Translations under genes and position numbers: made by a program | From: Leuctra nigra | Taxonomy: Eukaryota; Arthropoda; Insecta; Plecoptera; Leuctridae | Assembly (NCBI GenBank): GCA_934045905.1 | Contig: OW203768.1 | Location: 28,115,060-28,179,059 of the forward strand | Direction: 5' to 3' | DNA: 64,000 nt | The notes under the pieces: generated by a model | What the model was told of the DNA's origin: nothing | Database searches by the model: none | Seen by the model: only the letters and a program-made list of their open reading frames with translations | In this document: piece by piece, positions 1 to 12,927 of the stretch | Position numbering within the stretch: the first letter of the stretch is position 1 | Layout: every line of letters begins with the position of its first letter

Positions 1-976
1 GGAAACGCTTTGTGTATCGCGTTGATGAGTGAGCACCCGAACGCGCAACATCTCGAAACGAAACTTCGGAACGCACAAAACATAACATTTACATCCATAT
101 TAAATTGAAATAATATGACACACTTAGTCAGCAAAAGTACCTGATTTTTATTGAAACTGTGTCCATCTATACACTCTGGTAGCATAAAGAAAATCATATA
201 CAAGTTGCTTTGGAATAATTCACATTCATTTCGATACCATCACAATTCTGTCAATATATTTCAAACAGTTAAACATTTCAATAAGAGTACACTTTCTTGA
301 CCGATTGAGCTCGAATCTCTTTTTTTTCCTCTGTGTATTTCGCGTTACATTTTAAACAAAGTAACGGATCTGGCCAATTTTTTTTTTACAAAAGATTCAT
401 TACTATCCGTAGCAAAAGGCAATTTATTTCCAGCACAATCGATCCATTAATTTCATCGGAAACTTGATTAGTAGTTAGTGGAACTTGGCTTGGCAATATG
501 AAAGAAACGTCAACTCTGTGTGCCATTAAAACTGGAATCGGTTGACGGATCATCACCAAATTTTGCATTGTCATTGGCACCAGCAATAAGTGTAGTTTGA
601 CAAATCTTTAATGCACTTCAAGAGTAATAGACATTTTACTGACATTTGTATGCTTGCATTGTGCTTGTCTCTTATTTTACAAATTTTCAGCCCAATCAGT
701 CAAGAACATATGCACTTATTGACAGTTTTAATAACTGTGAGATACAAATTTTCCAGTGCCAATTGAATTGAATCTAATTTTCTATATGTACCAGGGTTCT
801 TAGATGATTTTGTCAAGTTTCGATGAAAAGCATATATTTTTATGTTGATTGAGTGGATTATATTTCAATTCAATATGAATGTATATGTTTTTGTGCGTTG
901 TGTACGCATTTCCGGTTCGAGAATTTGCACGTACCCGTGCTCGCTCATCAACGAGGTACACTGAGCGTTTTCCTAA
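1..976. mobile_element. Family B Helitron-like fragments, head to head
   Basis: The first 36 bases match the inverted 3' terminus of family B (the CGCGTTGATGAG-type block). Bases 930-976 carry the same terminus in the forward direction (GCTCGCTCATCAACG, then GAGCGTTTTCCTAA). No 5' terminus (GAGCGAGCG) lies between them. It therefore looks like two truncated copies joined tail to tail, or a rearranged one, cut by the window edge. The interior resembles that of other B copies. No coding potential is seen. Confidence 0.6.
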
Positions 977-1430
977 TAAGAGAAAATAGTAGTTTTAATA
1001 GCATTGCAAAATTTTTAGGGATAACATTTTAATAAGTGCAAAAATATAAACAATGCATTCTGTTACATCATGAGACCCTGATTGGGTACGATCTAAGTAT
1101 CTGTTGGATGTCGTTAGTTTTTGTCTTGTCATTGAATGTCATATGACATCTGTTGAAATAAATAAATAATAAAATAGTATTTAAAAGTGGTGATAGTAAC
1201 AGTTAGACAAATCATTTTGACATTGCTTCTATATCTTGTGATTGCGGAATGCAATCTTGTCAATACGTCTTTTCAGGTAAGAAAATGGTATATTTTCCGC
1301 CATTTCAAGCTGTAAACAAACTCTTGTGTGTGCTGGATTGCATGAAGTTTATTTTGAAGAAATAAAAGATAAATTAAGATGAAAAGTCAAATTGATTCTC
1401 ACAATCATAACCAATCTCGATATTAGATAT
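977..1430. other. No gene recognised
   Basis: AT-rich sequence without an ORF or domain. Around 1070-1170 a segment ending in AAATAAATAAATAATAAAA resembles the 3' tail of a LINE or mRNA, but nothing coding precedes it. Confidence 0.3.
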
Positions 1431-1818
1431 CAATACAACCAGCAGAAGTCTAAGTCCAATTATAACCCATTATAAAGTTAAATATTGAAACATGTTTTAT
1501 GTTCACACATGTCGGGAATATTTAAATTTATCTTTAATTTCCCTGCATTAACATAGTCCTTCAAAGCGGAGGTTAAAACTTAGGCTGATCTGACCATTTT
1601 AAGTTTTGACGAATCGGGAGATATTTTCATTTTTGAACCAATCGGAGGGCAGCTATCAAAAACTATACACGATTAAGAAATAATGATATTAGTATGTGTG
1701 CAAAATTTCAGCTCGATCGGAATAAAATTGTGCCTGTGCCGTCGGGCCAAACAACAAACAAAAAAGGGGAAAAAATGTCCAAAAGAGCATAAGGGAGTCG
1801 CTGGCTACGCTCGCTCAA
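1431..1818 (-). mobile_element. Family B fragment with 5' terminus
   Basis: Ends at 1818 in GCTACGCTCGCTCAA, the inverted 5' terminus of family B. The preceding bases (gaaccaatcgg, caaaatttcagctcgatcgg) are shared with other B copies. No matching 3' terminus is seen, so the copy is truncated. Confidence 0.55.
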
Positions 1819-2852
1819 AAGTAACAGGACTTTATTTTTAAAACATTATCTGACCATGCAATAACAGTGATAGTGGTTCATTCATACTCTGTGTTACAAA
1901 AGTACAATTCTGTAAAATCGCTTAACTAGAAGCATATATTTTATTATTTTAAAGTTGCAATTATTACCAAGATTGATGGTACGAGAAAAGAGCAGTTAAA
2001 TTTTGTCCAAGAACTACAAATAGTGTACACGCTCATCACTAAATTACTAGGAAATCGCTAGATGAATAACATATCTGTTGTGTCGTGTCTTTCCTACCTA
2101 CATACTTTTTCCAGAAATCTCGTTTGACAACCCATATTAAACACGTAAAATGACAATTAATACTTAACTGATTGGGCTTACAATGTGTAAAAGTTTAGAT
2201 TATATTAGTCTTGATCACCGTGCAAAATTTGAACTTAATCGGAACATTTTTATTGTCGACCAATAAGAAGATATTTTTAAATCTTATACCAATTTTAGGA
2301 TTTGGCCATTGTACTGCATCCGATTTGATATGCGCTTGCTCAAAAATGCTTTCATTTTACTGTAAATTGTGGACTGCTTTTCTGCTCTACAAGCCTTGGA
2401 GCAGAAGCAAAATAACGACAGATTAGATTGAAAATTAGCATAAATACCTAAAATGTTGGTACCAATTGCCATGCGAAGTTTTGTGTTGATCGGTCAATCA
2501 GCTTTAGTTTAAATTTTAAAAATCACAGAAAAGATGGTTTGAAATTTAAGCCCATAGGAAGATTTGGCTGAAACTTTGTAAGATTGGAGACAATGTTGGT
2601 CCTAATGACTTGTCAAAATTTCAAATTGATCGGAATAACCAATCGACAGTTTTTTTTTTTTAAATTTGAACCAATAACAGGATCCCTTTCAAAACGATCT
2701 TAGGGACCGCATATATTACGTTAGTATGTGTGCAAAATTTCAGATCGATTGGTTGTGCGGTTTGACCTGGGCAGTGCAGGAAAACAACAACAAAAAACAC
2801 TCAGAGAAAGTGCCATAAGAGTACCGTGGTGACGCTCGCTACGCTCGCTCAA
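1819..2852 (-). mobile_element. Family B fragment with 5' terminus
   Basis: A second inverted B copy ends at 2852 in GCTACGCTCGCTCAA, directly downstream of the previous one. Its interior repeats the B pattern of degenerate units (caaaatttcagatcgattgg, gaaccaataacagg). The far boundary is not defined. Confidence 0.5.
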
Positions 2853-3670
2853 AACAGTAGAGTTGTAAAAAAAATGTCAAAGAAAAATGCTACCCAATGA
2901 TTATAGATTATATTACTGGAATATGTTTGTTTAATTTTTTTACTTTTATAAAATGTTGTGTTTTTAGTATACCTTATTTTTATATCCATGGATACAGCAG
3001 CCGGGGCCGCGTATTTCCGAAACATACACGATTTCGGTCCCTATGTTATATATATACGATTGTGACTCCTTCCTCACGCAAGTGGCGGTAGATTTTTAAA
3101 TGTATAAAAATAACAAATGCCTCAATTATATTTGAGAAAGTATCTGCATCATTACCTAAACACGTAATAAAATTAATACATTGATATATTTATATTCACA
3201 CTTATTCATAGCTGCGTTATATTTACAAGCGTACTTACATAAAATGTATCAATATTATAAAGGGATTATTTTATTGCATGGAAAGGCATACTGTGTTCTG
3301 ATTTTTTTATTTTTTTTTTGAAATGGCCTAGAGCTCACACAGTTAATCCGTTAGAACTTAGAACTGATTTTGTGAGGCCATTGTCTACATGACATTCTGA
3401 AATGTTTAGCTAATTCGATTGAATTAGATTGAGGTTTTAATTTTTCCTTATGGATAGCATTATAAAGAAATGAGTTATCAAATCATTGCGTGATTTAATT
3501 TCTAATAGACTAAGACGTCCAATGCCATGTAAGGTATGAATGTAGTTAGGTACTTAAAAAATGCAACTGATATTTTTCATAGGTATGCATAAAGTACAAC
3601 CAATTCTAAAAACAGGTTCAGCCACAAAAGGAATGTTATGAATAAAATAAGACATGTCAGGTAATTCTTA
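2853..3670. other. No gene recognised
   Basis: AT-rich DNA. Around 3008-3035 it carries a segment (tatttccgaaacatacacg) that recurs inverted at about 6247-6275, so part of it belongs to a repeat family. Short ORFs here show no recognisable domain. Confidence 0.3.
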
Positions 3671-5529
3671 TCCCCATAAAAAACACTCCGTGTAAAAATA
3701 CCAGCCAAGTCTCTACAACTAAAAAAAATTATGAAATCTAAAAAATTCTGCACTGAAAAGTAGTGATATCAAAAAATGGTCCAAGTCAAAACTTTATTTG
3801 AAAATCAAAAAATACTTAGCGCATCGTGTATACATAGTTTAGAAGTATAGACCAGATAGAAAATATACATCAAATATACATAATACATGTAATATACCTA
3901 TTATGCCCTAAAAAAACGATGCGCCAAGTATTTTTTGATTTTCAAATAAAGTTTTGACTTGGACCATTTTTTGATATCACTACTTTTCAGTGCAGAATTT
4001 TTTAGATTTCATAATTTTTTTTAGTTGTAGAGACTTGGCTGGTATTTTTACACGGAGTGTTTTTTATGGGGATATCACTCCTTTTTTTAGTTTATTCTTA
4101 GAACTTGTGACGTCAATTGAACAATTACTAAATCCATTAAAAATAGTCGCCATTGACAATTTGGTTTACTAATGAAAATCTGCGTATGGTACTATATATT
4201 TGCTATAAATGATCTTTCATGAAGAATAGCAAAGGTTTCATTCCTATCAGTTAACCGAGTTCCGAGATATGGCAACACTTCGGTTTTCAAAATGGCTGCT
4301 GAACTTACTGCACTGCCACAAAGAATGTATATCTATAAATGATGTGTATCATTTTAAGTTTTCTGAATATGTATTCATTATATAGGAGGGGATTATAATA
4401 ATTTTTAAATTTGAATGATGTAATTTCCTGTCTTATAAATAGGAATTTCTAGTGTGACTGTTCCTATTTCATAGAGATGACCTTCCGAATCGTTTGGCGG
4501 TAGTTTCATACCGATCAGTCAACCAATTTTTAAGATATGACGTTACTTCCTGTTTCAAAATGGCTGCTGAAATCACTGACCCCTTGAATTATAATTTAAA
4601 CATGATTACATTTTATTATAAGCTGTCTCAAATAGTATATTTATTGTATCAAAATGTAAATTTGTGAGATTATTAAAATGTGTGACGTCATTTCCGGTTT
4701 CGGTATGGGAAACTGCAAATATTATTGATGATAATACATAAAGTTGACAGTCTAAATTGTTTAGCGCTGGTTTCGTTCAAATCTATTTAGCCGTTATTGA
4801 CATATGATGTCACTTCCGGTTTCAAAATGGCGGCTTCCGGTTGGTTTTATAATAAGTCAAATGAGATATCAAAAGTACATACGTTACATAAATAACAAAA
4901 TAATCGGATCAAATTTGTTGCCGAAATGCCAATCGATGTATTTCAAATTTCATGACGTCATTCCCGGTTTCGTTCACATAAATTTTAGTCTGTTGCTATT
5001 GATAATCCATAAAGTTTACCGTCTGAATCGTTTGGCGCAAATTTCGTTCCGATCGGTATAGCCGTTGTCGAGATATGACGTCACTTCCGGTTTCAAAATG
5101 GCGGCACAAAAAATTAATGGGGTGAAGGTTAAATCAGACGCCAAAAGTGCACACGTGGTAAAAATGTGAGATCTATCGGTTCAGCCGTTTAGGCTGTGGC
5201 CATGTTACCGGATTTGAATTCCAGGAGACTACTACTACTACTACTGAGATTATTATTATTATGAAAACCGCCCTAAAACACTGTTTTCACGGCCCTCTAG
5301 CGCGCAAAGGGCGTAACCTATTGTTCCCAAATTTGGTATATGTTGTAGGGTGGGCCATAGCTCGAAATTAAGATATATCGCAACAATGTGAGATTTTCCA
5401 ATTTTAAGATCCAGTAGGCCGAAAATGCCACTTTGATGCTTACAGTAAAAGTGGGTTTGCTCCAGCCTTTATATGAGAGTGTGCGCGCGCCGTACGACTT
5501 GGCTGGCGTGGAGCGACCGCTCCACTAGA
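3671..5529 (+). mobile_element. Family A Helitron-like element, complete copy
   Basis: It starts with CCCCATAAAAAACACTCCG and CCAGCCAAGTC and folds as a long inverted repeat (about 3671-3830 against 3915-4075). It continues through CRE/ETS-type motifs (near 4680, 4805, 4950, 5075) and ends in GACTTGGCTGG, the hairpin GTGGAGCGACCGCTCCAC and CTAG. The subterminal CCAGCCAAGTC/GACTTGGCTGG pair, the 3' hairpin and the CTAG end fit a non-autonomous Helitron or Helentron. There is no Rep/helicase ORF. A (CTA)n tract lies near 5230. The class assignment is inference. Confidence 0.65.
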
Positions 5530-5879
5530 TATTTTCTCATAAATTCGACTATTGAAAAAGGAATACAAAATGTTATTCAATAGTTAATAAAATAGGAACA
5601 CTGTATTCAAAAAAATACAAAATTGAAATCCACAATTGACAGCAAGGACACAATAATAATGTAGTACAACATAGGTATTTAAATAATTTACAAATATTAA
5701 ACCTATATTTTTGGTTATCATTGGCATTGCTAAAAGTTGATTGTAACCATCTCATAACCGCATCAAATGGGTACTTATCCATAATGGGTGCACAAAAGTA
5801 TTAATGTCAGACAAAGCTACAGGTAATATTCCTAAATTTTTATGTGTTTAAAAAACTTATTTTTAAAAATAACAACATT

Positions 5880-5999
5880 TATGTCGGTAAAACACACCAT
5901 TTTGACACTCAAAAGTGAACATTTTCATTCATAAATTTTAATTTTAAATTCCGTTTAAGTTTCTTTTTGAGGGTGAAAACGGTGTGTTTTACTAACATA
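5880..5999. repeat. Inverted repeat, probable MITE
   Basis: The arms read GTCGGTAAAACACACC at the left and GGTGTGTTTTACTAACAT at the right, and pair imperfectly over about 35 bases. A related but diverged arrangement (ggtaaaacacatg) lies near 25370. Target duplication was not resolved. The flanks 5530-5879 and 6000-6246 show no gene. Confidence 0.4.
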
Positions 6000-6246
6000 T
6001 ATGATAATGCTTTTTGAAGTATAGGGTTTAGTAAATCCAAACATATGTTCTATTCTTCACACAAAACTTCAAATATAATTTGAATTGAATAGAAAAATGT
6101 GATCATAGTATTCCCACCTCATATTTTCATTTATCATCACTAAATACTTTAATTTCACTAATAATCACCACGCTCCATGCTGGCCATCGACTACGCTATA
6201 TAACGCATGCGCCAGTGCCGTAGATCACAGGGGCGGAGTCAGGCCC

Positions 6247-8065
6247 CAAATCGTGTATGTTTCGGAAATACGCAACCGGCGTAGCCGCTTCTTTACAAAC
6301 CTAATTCGGCTCCAACGCTGGCACGCTATATTAGTACTGCGGCTTAGAGGAATGATCGTTCATGGGTTCAGTGGTGACCTCTAGTGAGTATAAATGTCTA
6401 TGGTCAAATTACATAAATCCTCATATCTTAACCAACATGTAAGCGAAAGTTTTGCTCTATAATGACCATCTGCAAAGTAAGTCCGTGTGATTTTAAAAAA
6501 AACGAAATTATAAAAATTTGCACAAATTGTCATTTGGAGGTAATTTGGGGTCAGATGGCAAAAATCGTATTTATTGACCTAGATTTAATTCTTTATTTTT
6601 TATAGCACATATGAAAATTATGTGTATATGATACATTTGAGATTTTGACCGTGAGGTAAGTGGTAGCCACTGGAGTGGTTAAAGTTTTTTAAAAAAATCA
6701 CATTTAATGGCGAAATCACATTTTGAATTGAAAATTGTTCTATTAAAACCAATTTTTTATTAGGTTTTGTTGTTATTCTAAACCAAAATGAATATTCAAA
6801 TTTTTACTATTTGGGCCCATTAGGCTCTTTCCTGCTTTTTGTCTGGTTTTTATCATCGTTTAACACTCATTTAAACAAATTTAAAATAAATTGATCAATA
6901 AATACGATTTTTGCAATTTGACCCCCAAATGACACATTGATTTTTTTTTATTTATTTTTTTATTTATTTTTAAATTACTTGTATGCAGATGGTCATTATT
7001 GAGCGAGCGAAGCGAGCGTCTCCTTTTGGCTCGTTTGGCACGGACCTCTGTTTTTTTTTGGTTTTTGGCTGCTAATAGCCGATACACAGGTTGCACCGTT
7101 TCAGCGATCGATCTAAAATTTTGCACACATGTAAAACCAACCTTCACTGTTTGCAGTCCCTAATTTTTTTGAAATGCATTTATTGGTTAAAATTTAAATA
7201 AATATCTCCGATAGGCTGAAAAATTAAAACGGTCTTCGATAATTCTGATCAAACTCATATTTTGGCTATACAGGTCAGAGTTTTTCTTCGATCGAGCTGA
7301 AATTTTGCACACATGTAAACCCAACCTAAACTGTTTGCAGGCCCTAATTATATTTGAAATCCATTCATTGGATAAAATTTAAATAAATGTCTCCTGATAG
7401 GCTTAAAAATTAAAACGGTCTTCGATAATTCTGCTTAAACTCATATTTTGCATGATCGTTAAGACCAATATTGTCTCTTATTTAACAAAATTTCATTTGA
7501 ATCAGTTAAGAACGTATGAACTTATTTACATTTTTTAATCTGTCAGTAATGAAGTATCGAAAGAATTGTTTTCCAGTGCCACTTGAATTGAATCTGATTT
7601 GCAATATTACCAGGGTGCTTAGATGCTATTTTCAAGTTTCGATGGAAAGCATAATATACTTTTTTATTGATTGAGTGATCATATTGCAATTAAATATGGA
7701 TGTATATGTTTTCTTTGCGTTGTGTACGCATTTCCGGTTCGAGAATTTGCACGTACCCGTGCTCGCTCATCAACGCGTTACACTGAGCGTTTTCCTAGTA
7801 GAGTAAACATTCACTCAAAATGTTGGTGCAGACATGAATTATCAGGATTGATATATTTTGACAGCCAGAGGTCACCACTGACTCCATGGGCAAAATCTCG
7901 AATGATATCATAGTCAAATCTTTTTGTATGTCCTGAGGAACATTTACACCAAATTTCATGCTTGTATCACAAAATAAACGATCATTCCTCTTAGCCGCTG
8001 CACTAATGTAGGTATAGCATGTCAGCGTTGGAGCCGACTTAGGTTAGTAAAGACCCCGGCTGGAC
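6247..8065. repeat. Foldback element with long inverted arms
   Basis: Bases about 6270-6560 (cggctccaacgctgg, gaggaatgatcgtt, gaccatctgc) reappear inverted across about 6880-8062, giving an imperfect palindrome centred near 6740. The right arm is interrupted by a family B copy at 6999-7798. Removing it joins the arm at gcagatggtcatta|tagag, the same sequence as the intact left arm near 6453-6476. No ORF is credible. Confidence 0.6.
6999..7798 (+). mobile_element. Family B Helitron-like element, complete copy
   Basis: Starts TTGAGCGAGCGAAGCGAGCG and ends GAGCGTTTTCCTAG, inserted between A (6998) and T (7799). Subterminal GAGCGAGC and GCTCGCTC are inverted copies of each other. CGCTC/GAGCG can pair just before the CTAG end. 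It is non-autonomous: no Rep or helicase coding. The empty site is preserved in the opposite arm of the host foldback element. Confidence 0.7.
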
Positions 8066-8763
8066 CGAGTTCTCATTAGAGCAGTCTAATGCAAAAGGGC
8101 AAGCAATAATATAATTGTACTACAATGTTGTCTACTTGTTGGATTCTAGCATGATTCCAACAGGCACGGACAGTCCTGATCTACAAGCAGAGAGATAAAA
8201 CAGATGTTGCAATAGAAATCAATGCGGCTTTACCAACACACCTGGTACATTTATCAACGTGGCCATTGTGAATCATATTCTACAAAAAGTCTCATCGACA
8301 ATATGATTTTGATTTTTCTGGATATTTGGTCATACATGTTGGGCCTTCAATGCGAACTTCAGCTATTCCGGATATACTTTAAGCTGTCATCGTGCACTTA
8401 CAACAAGACTAAGAAGTCTAGATCGTTGCGCGCGCCGCCTGATATGGAGTGCAAACTGGCCATGCTCTCTGGGTTAATTTCTAGCACCAAATCATGCTAA
8501 AAAAAAGTCTGCCTACTGCCCAAGTTGTCTTCCTAGTGGGGAAATTTGGAATCATTTACTTACGTCGGTGGCTCGGCCGGTAGCTGTTAATAGTTGTGGA
8601 AATCAAGAACGGTATCATTTTCGATTTAGAAGGCGCAGCTCACAATTCAAACAATTAAGGTAAACATTCTGTAATTCCGATGTTTGGGATGGATGGTTAA
8701 TTAAACTTCATTTAATTACAATAATATAAATATAAATATAATAAATAAATATCAATATTTAAA
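8066..8763. other. No gene recognised
   Basis: The reading frame around 8222-8500 is open but has no domain, codon signal or splice context that I recognise. No terminal repeats were found. Confidence 0.3.
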
Positions 8764-8841
8764 ATGCCCCGAAGGTGTTTTATACCAAAATGTGATTTAG
8801 TTTTTAGGAAAGTGACGAGATCCACTTTCAGTGCACAAAAG
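8764..8841 (+). CDS. Possible first exon with a THAP-like start
   Basis: An ATG opens 26 codons beginning MPRRCFIPKC and closes at a consensus donor (AAG|GTAAGC). M-x3-C-x4-C at the extreme N-terminus is how C2CH THAP zinc fingers begin in host proteins and in P-element-type transposases. The later C and H ligands would lie in the next exon, which I cannot locate. It may be a remnant of a domesticated or mobile THAP gene, or chance. Low confidence. Confidence 0.22.
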
Positions 8842-10748
8842 GTAAGCTGCTAATTTAAATGAAATTCATCATCATTTTATCATTGTATTCATTATTTATT
8901 TACAATAACGTACCTACTGCTCGGATAAAAATTGTGCACGTCAGTTATTGGATTCAATTACGAAATAATTACATACAAAAGTGTCAATCCCTTCAAATGT
9001 CAACAAAACATGTTAGAGTAGTGTTTCCTTTTCACTTCACAGTGATTTAAGTCATAAATGTTTGACTATAATCGTTGCTGTTTTAATATTATTATTTATT
9101 TTCAAAACACCAAAAAATATACAGTGTTTTGCTGGTAGTGGGAATTGGACAATCTCTATAGCACAAGTGCCCCACTACCAGTTGTAAAATAAATATATAC
9201 TATATTAATTGAAATAAAAGTCTCAAAAAGTCAACGTCTCAAAAGAAATATTTCATATGATCGTTTTGTTCCTATAACAAATAACCTTGTGACGGAACTC
9301 TGCTTGTAGCGCAATGGCTTCGCAAAACACGTATTTCTCAAACATGACTACGAACTTTATTTCACTACTCCAAAACTACTCATTGCCCCATAACCAAACT
9401 TGCTGAGGTTGTAGTTATACTAATGACTAGTAACATATATTTTATTGAGAATTTTAAAAGTGACCTTTTTTGAGGGGGGGGGCCTTATGGTCAAAATTTG
9501 GTTTGGTCACCCCTGTCGCAAAAATAATGTTTTGAAATTAATGAAACTTGTTCAAAGGTTGCGCCATTAGCAATATTTTCTAAAAAAGATCACTCCATTA
9601 TCTCAAACGGATCAAAAGATATGATTTATATTGTAATTACACCCCTGCTTAAAGTTGGTTTCTCTAGGGGTGCGTCCCTCCAACACCGTTAGAGATATGG
9701 CGAAACAAAAATACGTATGTGTTTCTTTAGGTTTATAAACAATTTTACCAAGTTTGACCAACATTAAAGATGGCGACGTAAATTGTTGGGCCGCTTTGGC
9801 ATGAAATAAGCCTTTTGAGGGTTAGTGGTTGGATAACACCCAGTTCATACGCCATTTGCTAACAAATAAAGATCAATGTACCTATTCCTCGGGCACTGTT
9901 TTCGCGACATTCTTCAGACTATGTTGAACTTTTGATCACATCACATTTGGACTTTCATCTCCCATGATCTTTGTGTTCCTTTGAACAAGGAACATTGATG
10001 TTAGTGTTAATCACAAAGAGGAACACAGAGAAACATGTTTGTGTATTATACCACAGACAAACACCTCTTAGGTGTTTCGTGGTCTAGTGACGGTATCAAA
10101 GTGTTTTATTTATGTGTATTCTAAATAAAAAACTAAAAAAAAGTATCCTGTCAACTGGAATTATACACTTTTGACAGCAGCCATTATCCTTCTTTACTTT
10201 ACTAATAAACAACTGTCTCCCTGGCAACGAAAGAGCAATGTTGCAACCAACTCTCTGCAGTGTGTATGTTGGCAATAATACAAATAATGCTTATAAAACG
10301 GTAAGTCGCGACTAAATCAAATTGTTTCACATTTATGTGACCAAAAGTATGCCATCTAAACACCAATAAATTACTCTCAGGTCAAAATAATGTAAATGTG
10401 GTATAAGTATGAGAAATGTCATGGTTTTAATTCTGAATTGTTATGTTGGCCAGCTTTTTCCAAATCACAACTTTTTTCTTTTCATTCAAAATCAATATAA
10501 AAACCTTTCATATTAAATTATATTTCTAATATAATCATTAACAAGAACTCGCTGGTAAATAAATATAAGTCCACAATATTTATATTAGAATATAATAATG
10601 ATTTGGATCGTATTATATTGTCGACAACTATCTCACTTGAACTCGAGTTAATAACGATGGCAAGACATTAATTAATGATCGCAATCAAAACCGTTTAAAA
10701 CAGATGTCAGAAAGTATAGTATCGAAATGGTTAAGGTCGGGGACAGGC
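8842..10748. other. No gene recognised; one short hairpin
   Basis: AT-rich DNA without domains. A perfect 11-bp inverted repeat (CTGGTAGTGGG and CCCACTACCAG) spans 9132-9181 and could be a small MITE end. A CACCTCTTAGGTG palindrome lies near 10065. Confidence 0.3.
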
Positions 10749-11766
10749 TGCCACGCCGGCGTCGTCGCCTCGGGCAGAAATAACCAGTGCCGGGCTAGCA
10801 ACAGCTGGAGATGGGTGTGGGCGGGTGATCTCGTGGTAGTTGACAAAGAGAGAGACACGACATGAGCGAGAGCAATAGGATCAGAACTAGGTGCTAGACT
10901 ATCAAGACATAAAGCTGTGATGTCCAGTTGACATTAATTATGGTTTTATTACATAACCTCAAGTGAGGAATAAATGAACAGTCAAATAAACACAACATAC
11001 AAATGATCAGAATGAGATAACAGATTACCGGGGGTTTGACCTCCTCGCGTAAATGGACTCTGTGTACAACACAGGTCGTAACCTCATCAGCTGTGTGCCT
11101 GGAGGCAACACAACACATGCAATTGAATGAATAGCAAATAAGACTGATACAATACAATGATAAATATAATAAACTCTTTACTTACACTCCTCCGTGATAA
11201 GATGCTCGCCGAATTACTTCGGACATTTACTTAAATAGAACTCGTACAGACGACGTTCTAAGATTACTGGACTTACTTAATACAATGTTGAATTTAGATA
11301 GGTTTGATGATCCGAAAAGGGTGCCCTTTCCCTGACTGCCTGACTCTCCGCGGAGACAATCCAAGTGTGGCCACACTTGATTGCAATACAAAAACTACGC
11401 AACGACAAAATACATTAACTACTCTATTTCAAGTAGGCCACAGGGGCACAATAATGATTCTGTTAACAAAGCTCAAGATTGAACCTGCAAGTAGGGGCTG
11501 GACGACCAGTCGCACTACGTTATATCCGCTACAACTTAGCGTGGTTACAATCTACATTTAAACACTACTCACGCGGCGATGTGAAGTCGACGACGGTCAG
11601 CCAGAGAAAGAGAATGAGCTCAGGTCGCCGATCCGCGAACTCGACTATCATTGACCATTGCGCATGACATCTTTTCTGCTCTAGGCGACCCTCCAAATAT
11701 GGGTACAAATGCCGGCTAATGGTAACGACTTGACGTTGGCGCCAGCGCCGAATTCAAACCGTTACA
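10749..11766 (-). repeat. 3' LTR of the Gypsy-type element
   Basis: 1018 bases with TG...CA ends on the minus strand, matching the copy at 12928-13945 wherever compared by eye. The minus-strand tract GGGGTTAACGGGGAA just outside (about 11767-11785) is a plausible polypurine primer. Confidence 0.85.
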
Positions 11767-11827
11767 ATTCCCCGTTAACCCCAACAAAAAGAAAATACAA
11801 TTTTCTTTTTCTTCGAGTTCTTACAGG

Positions 11828-12500
11828 CTAACTATCATAATAACTACGCAAATCCTTTATGTGCCAGGTTCCGATATCGCGTCCATCGAGGTCCTTGAGA
11901 CGGTAGATCAGCGGTGACGTTTTCTTGCTGATCTCGAACGGTCCTTCGTATCGAGGCGCTAGCTTGGCTGCATAGTTGTCGGCAGCGTTGGACAAGTGGA
12001 AGTCTCTCTTCAAGACTCGGTCGCCAACATGGAATTCCAGCGGGCGTCGTCGGAGGTTGTATCTCACGGCGTTTTGCTGAGGGCGCGTTTCAAACGAGCG
12101 CGAATATCTGTAAAAATAGATTTTAGTCCTTGCATCTTGTCAACATTGTCCGCGACAATAATAATCGCCATATCGATAGCGTCGGTGGTCTATACCACAC
12201 AGAATTATTTCACGACCCAAAGTTAACGTATGCATGTGTCTAGCCAGTTACTTCGTCCACTGCTGTACGTAGGGCACAACCTATTTTCGGCACATTCTTG
12301 TCCCATAGCATATGATTGTCGGTGATGTATGATCTCAGCATACCTAGAACAGTACAATTAGCGCGTTCCGTCGGGTTCGCTTGTGGATGACGTTTGTCGT
12401 TGTAGTGAAGAGTACTATGGTAGTCTGGACTCTTGAGCCATCTTCTTCCAAGGAGCTCCTATGAACTCAGGACCATGGTCACAAACTAAGATCTCTGCAG
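11828..12500 (-). pseudogene. Integrase remnant of the Gypsy-type element
   Basis: Minus-strand translation at 11828-12067 gives the C-terminal integrase region: FHVGDRVLKRDF, then APRYEGPFEI and DIGTWHIKDLR, the GPY/F-like fold typical of Ty3/Gypsy integrases. Further upstream, broken frames read CDHGPEF (catalytic core) and HPQANPTERAN, both integrase-core signatures. The frames are interrupted, so it is a relic. Integrase inserts the cDNA into host DNA; here only the C-terminal domain is an uninterrupted ORF. Confidence 0.75.
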
Positions 12501-12906
12501 TGTCGTACACTAAGAATACCTCGTCTTCTATCTTCTGCGCCACGAGTTTCGACTTCGCGGATCTCACAGGAAATAGTAGGCTGTATTTCCAAAAATGTGT
12601 CCGTCACCATCAAAGTTTTAGATACAGGTCACTGCTGTTTGCAGGCGCTCGCTTAAAGCATGAATTTCTTCTAACGACTCGGCTTCGTCCATGATGAAAA
12701 GATTACGTAACAGGGATAAATAATGACAGAACGATACAGCTCACCAGTATGCACGGCGTGTTCACGTAACTCGAAGGTCAAACGTATCTCGAGGTAATCG
12801 CAGCAAGCACAAGCGTCTGAAGGTCGTTGTTGTCCCACGTCGATTTTGGATTTGAGCACCAAAATGCCAACGTTCGGGCTCCACACGTCGCGTCTTGATC
12901 ACCAGG

Positions 12907-12924
12907 CCCCACGTTGGGGCGCCA
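12907..12924 (-). promoter_or_regulatory. tRNA primer-binding site of the LTR element
   Basis: Three bases inside the 5' LTR the minus strand reads TGGCGCCCCAACGTGGGG. This closely matches the complement of the 3' end of insect lysine tRNA (CTT) plus CCA, with one extra C. It fixes the element orientation as minus. Confidence 0.7.
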
Positions 12925-12927
12925 AAA

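Noticed and set aside
11304..11667. 85- and 62-residue plus-strand ORFs, repeated at 13483-13846
   Set aside because: They lie inside the two LTRs and are identical because the LTRs are; opposite to the element's orientation and without domains.
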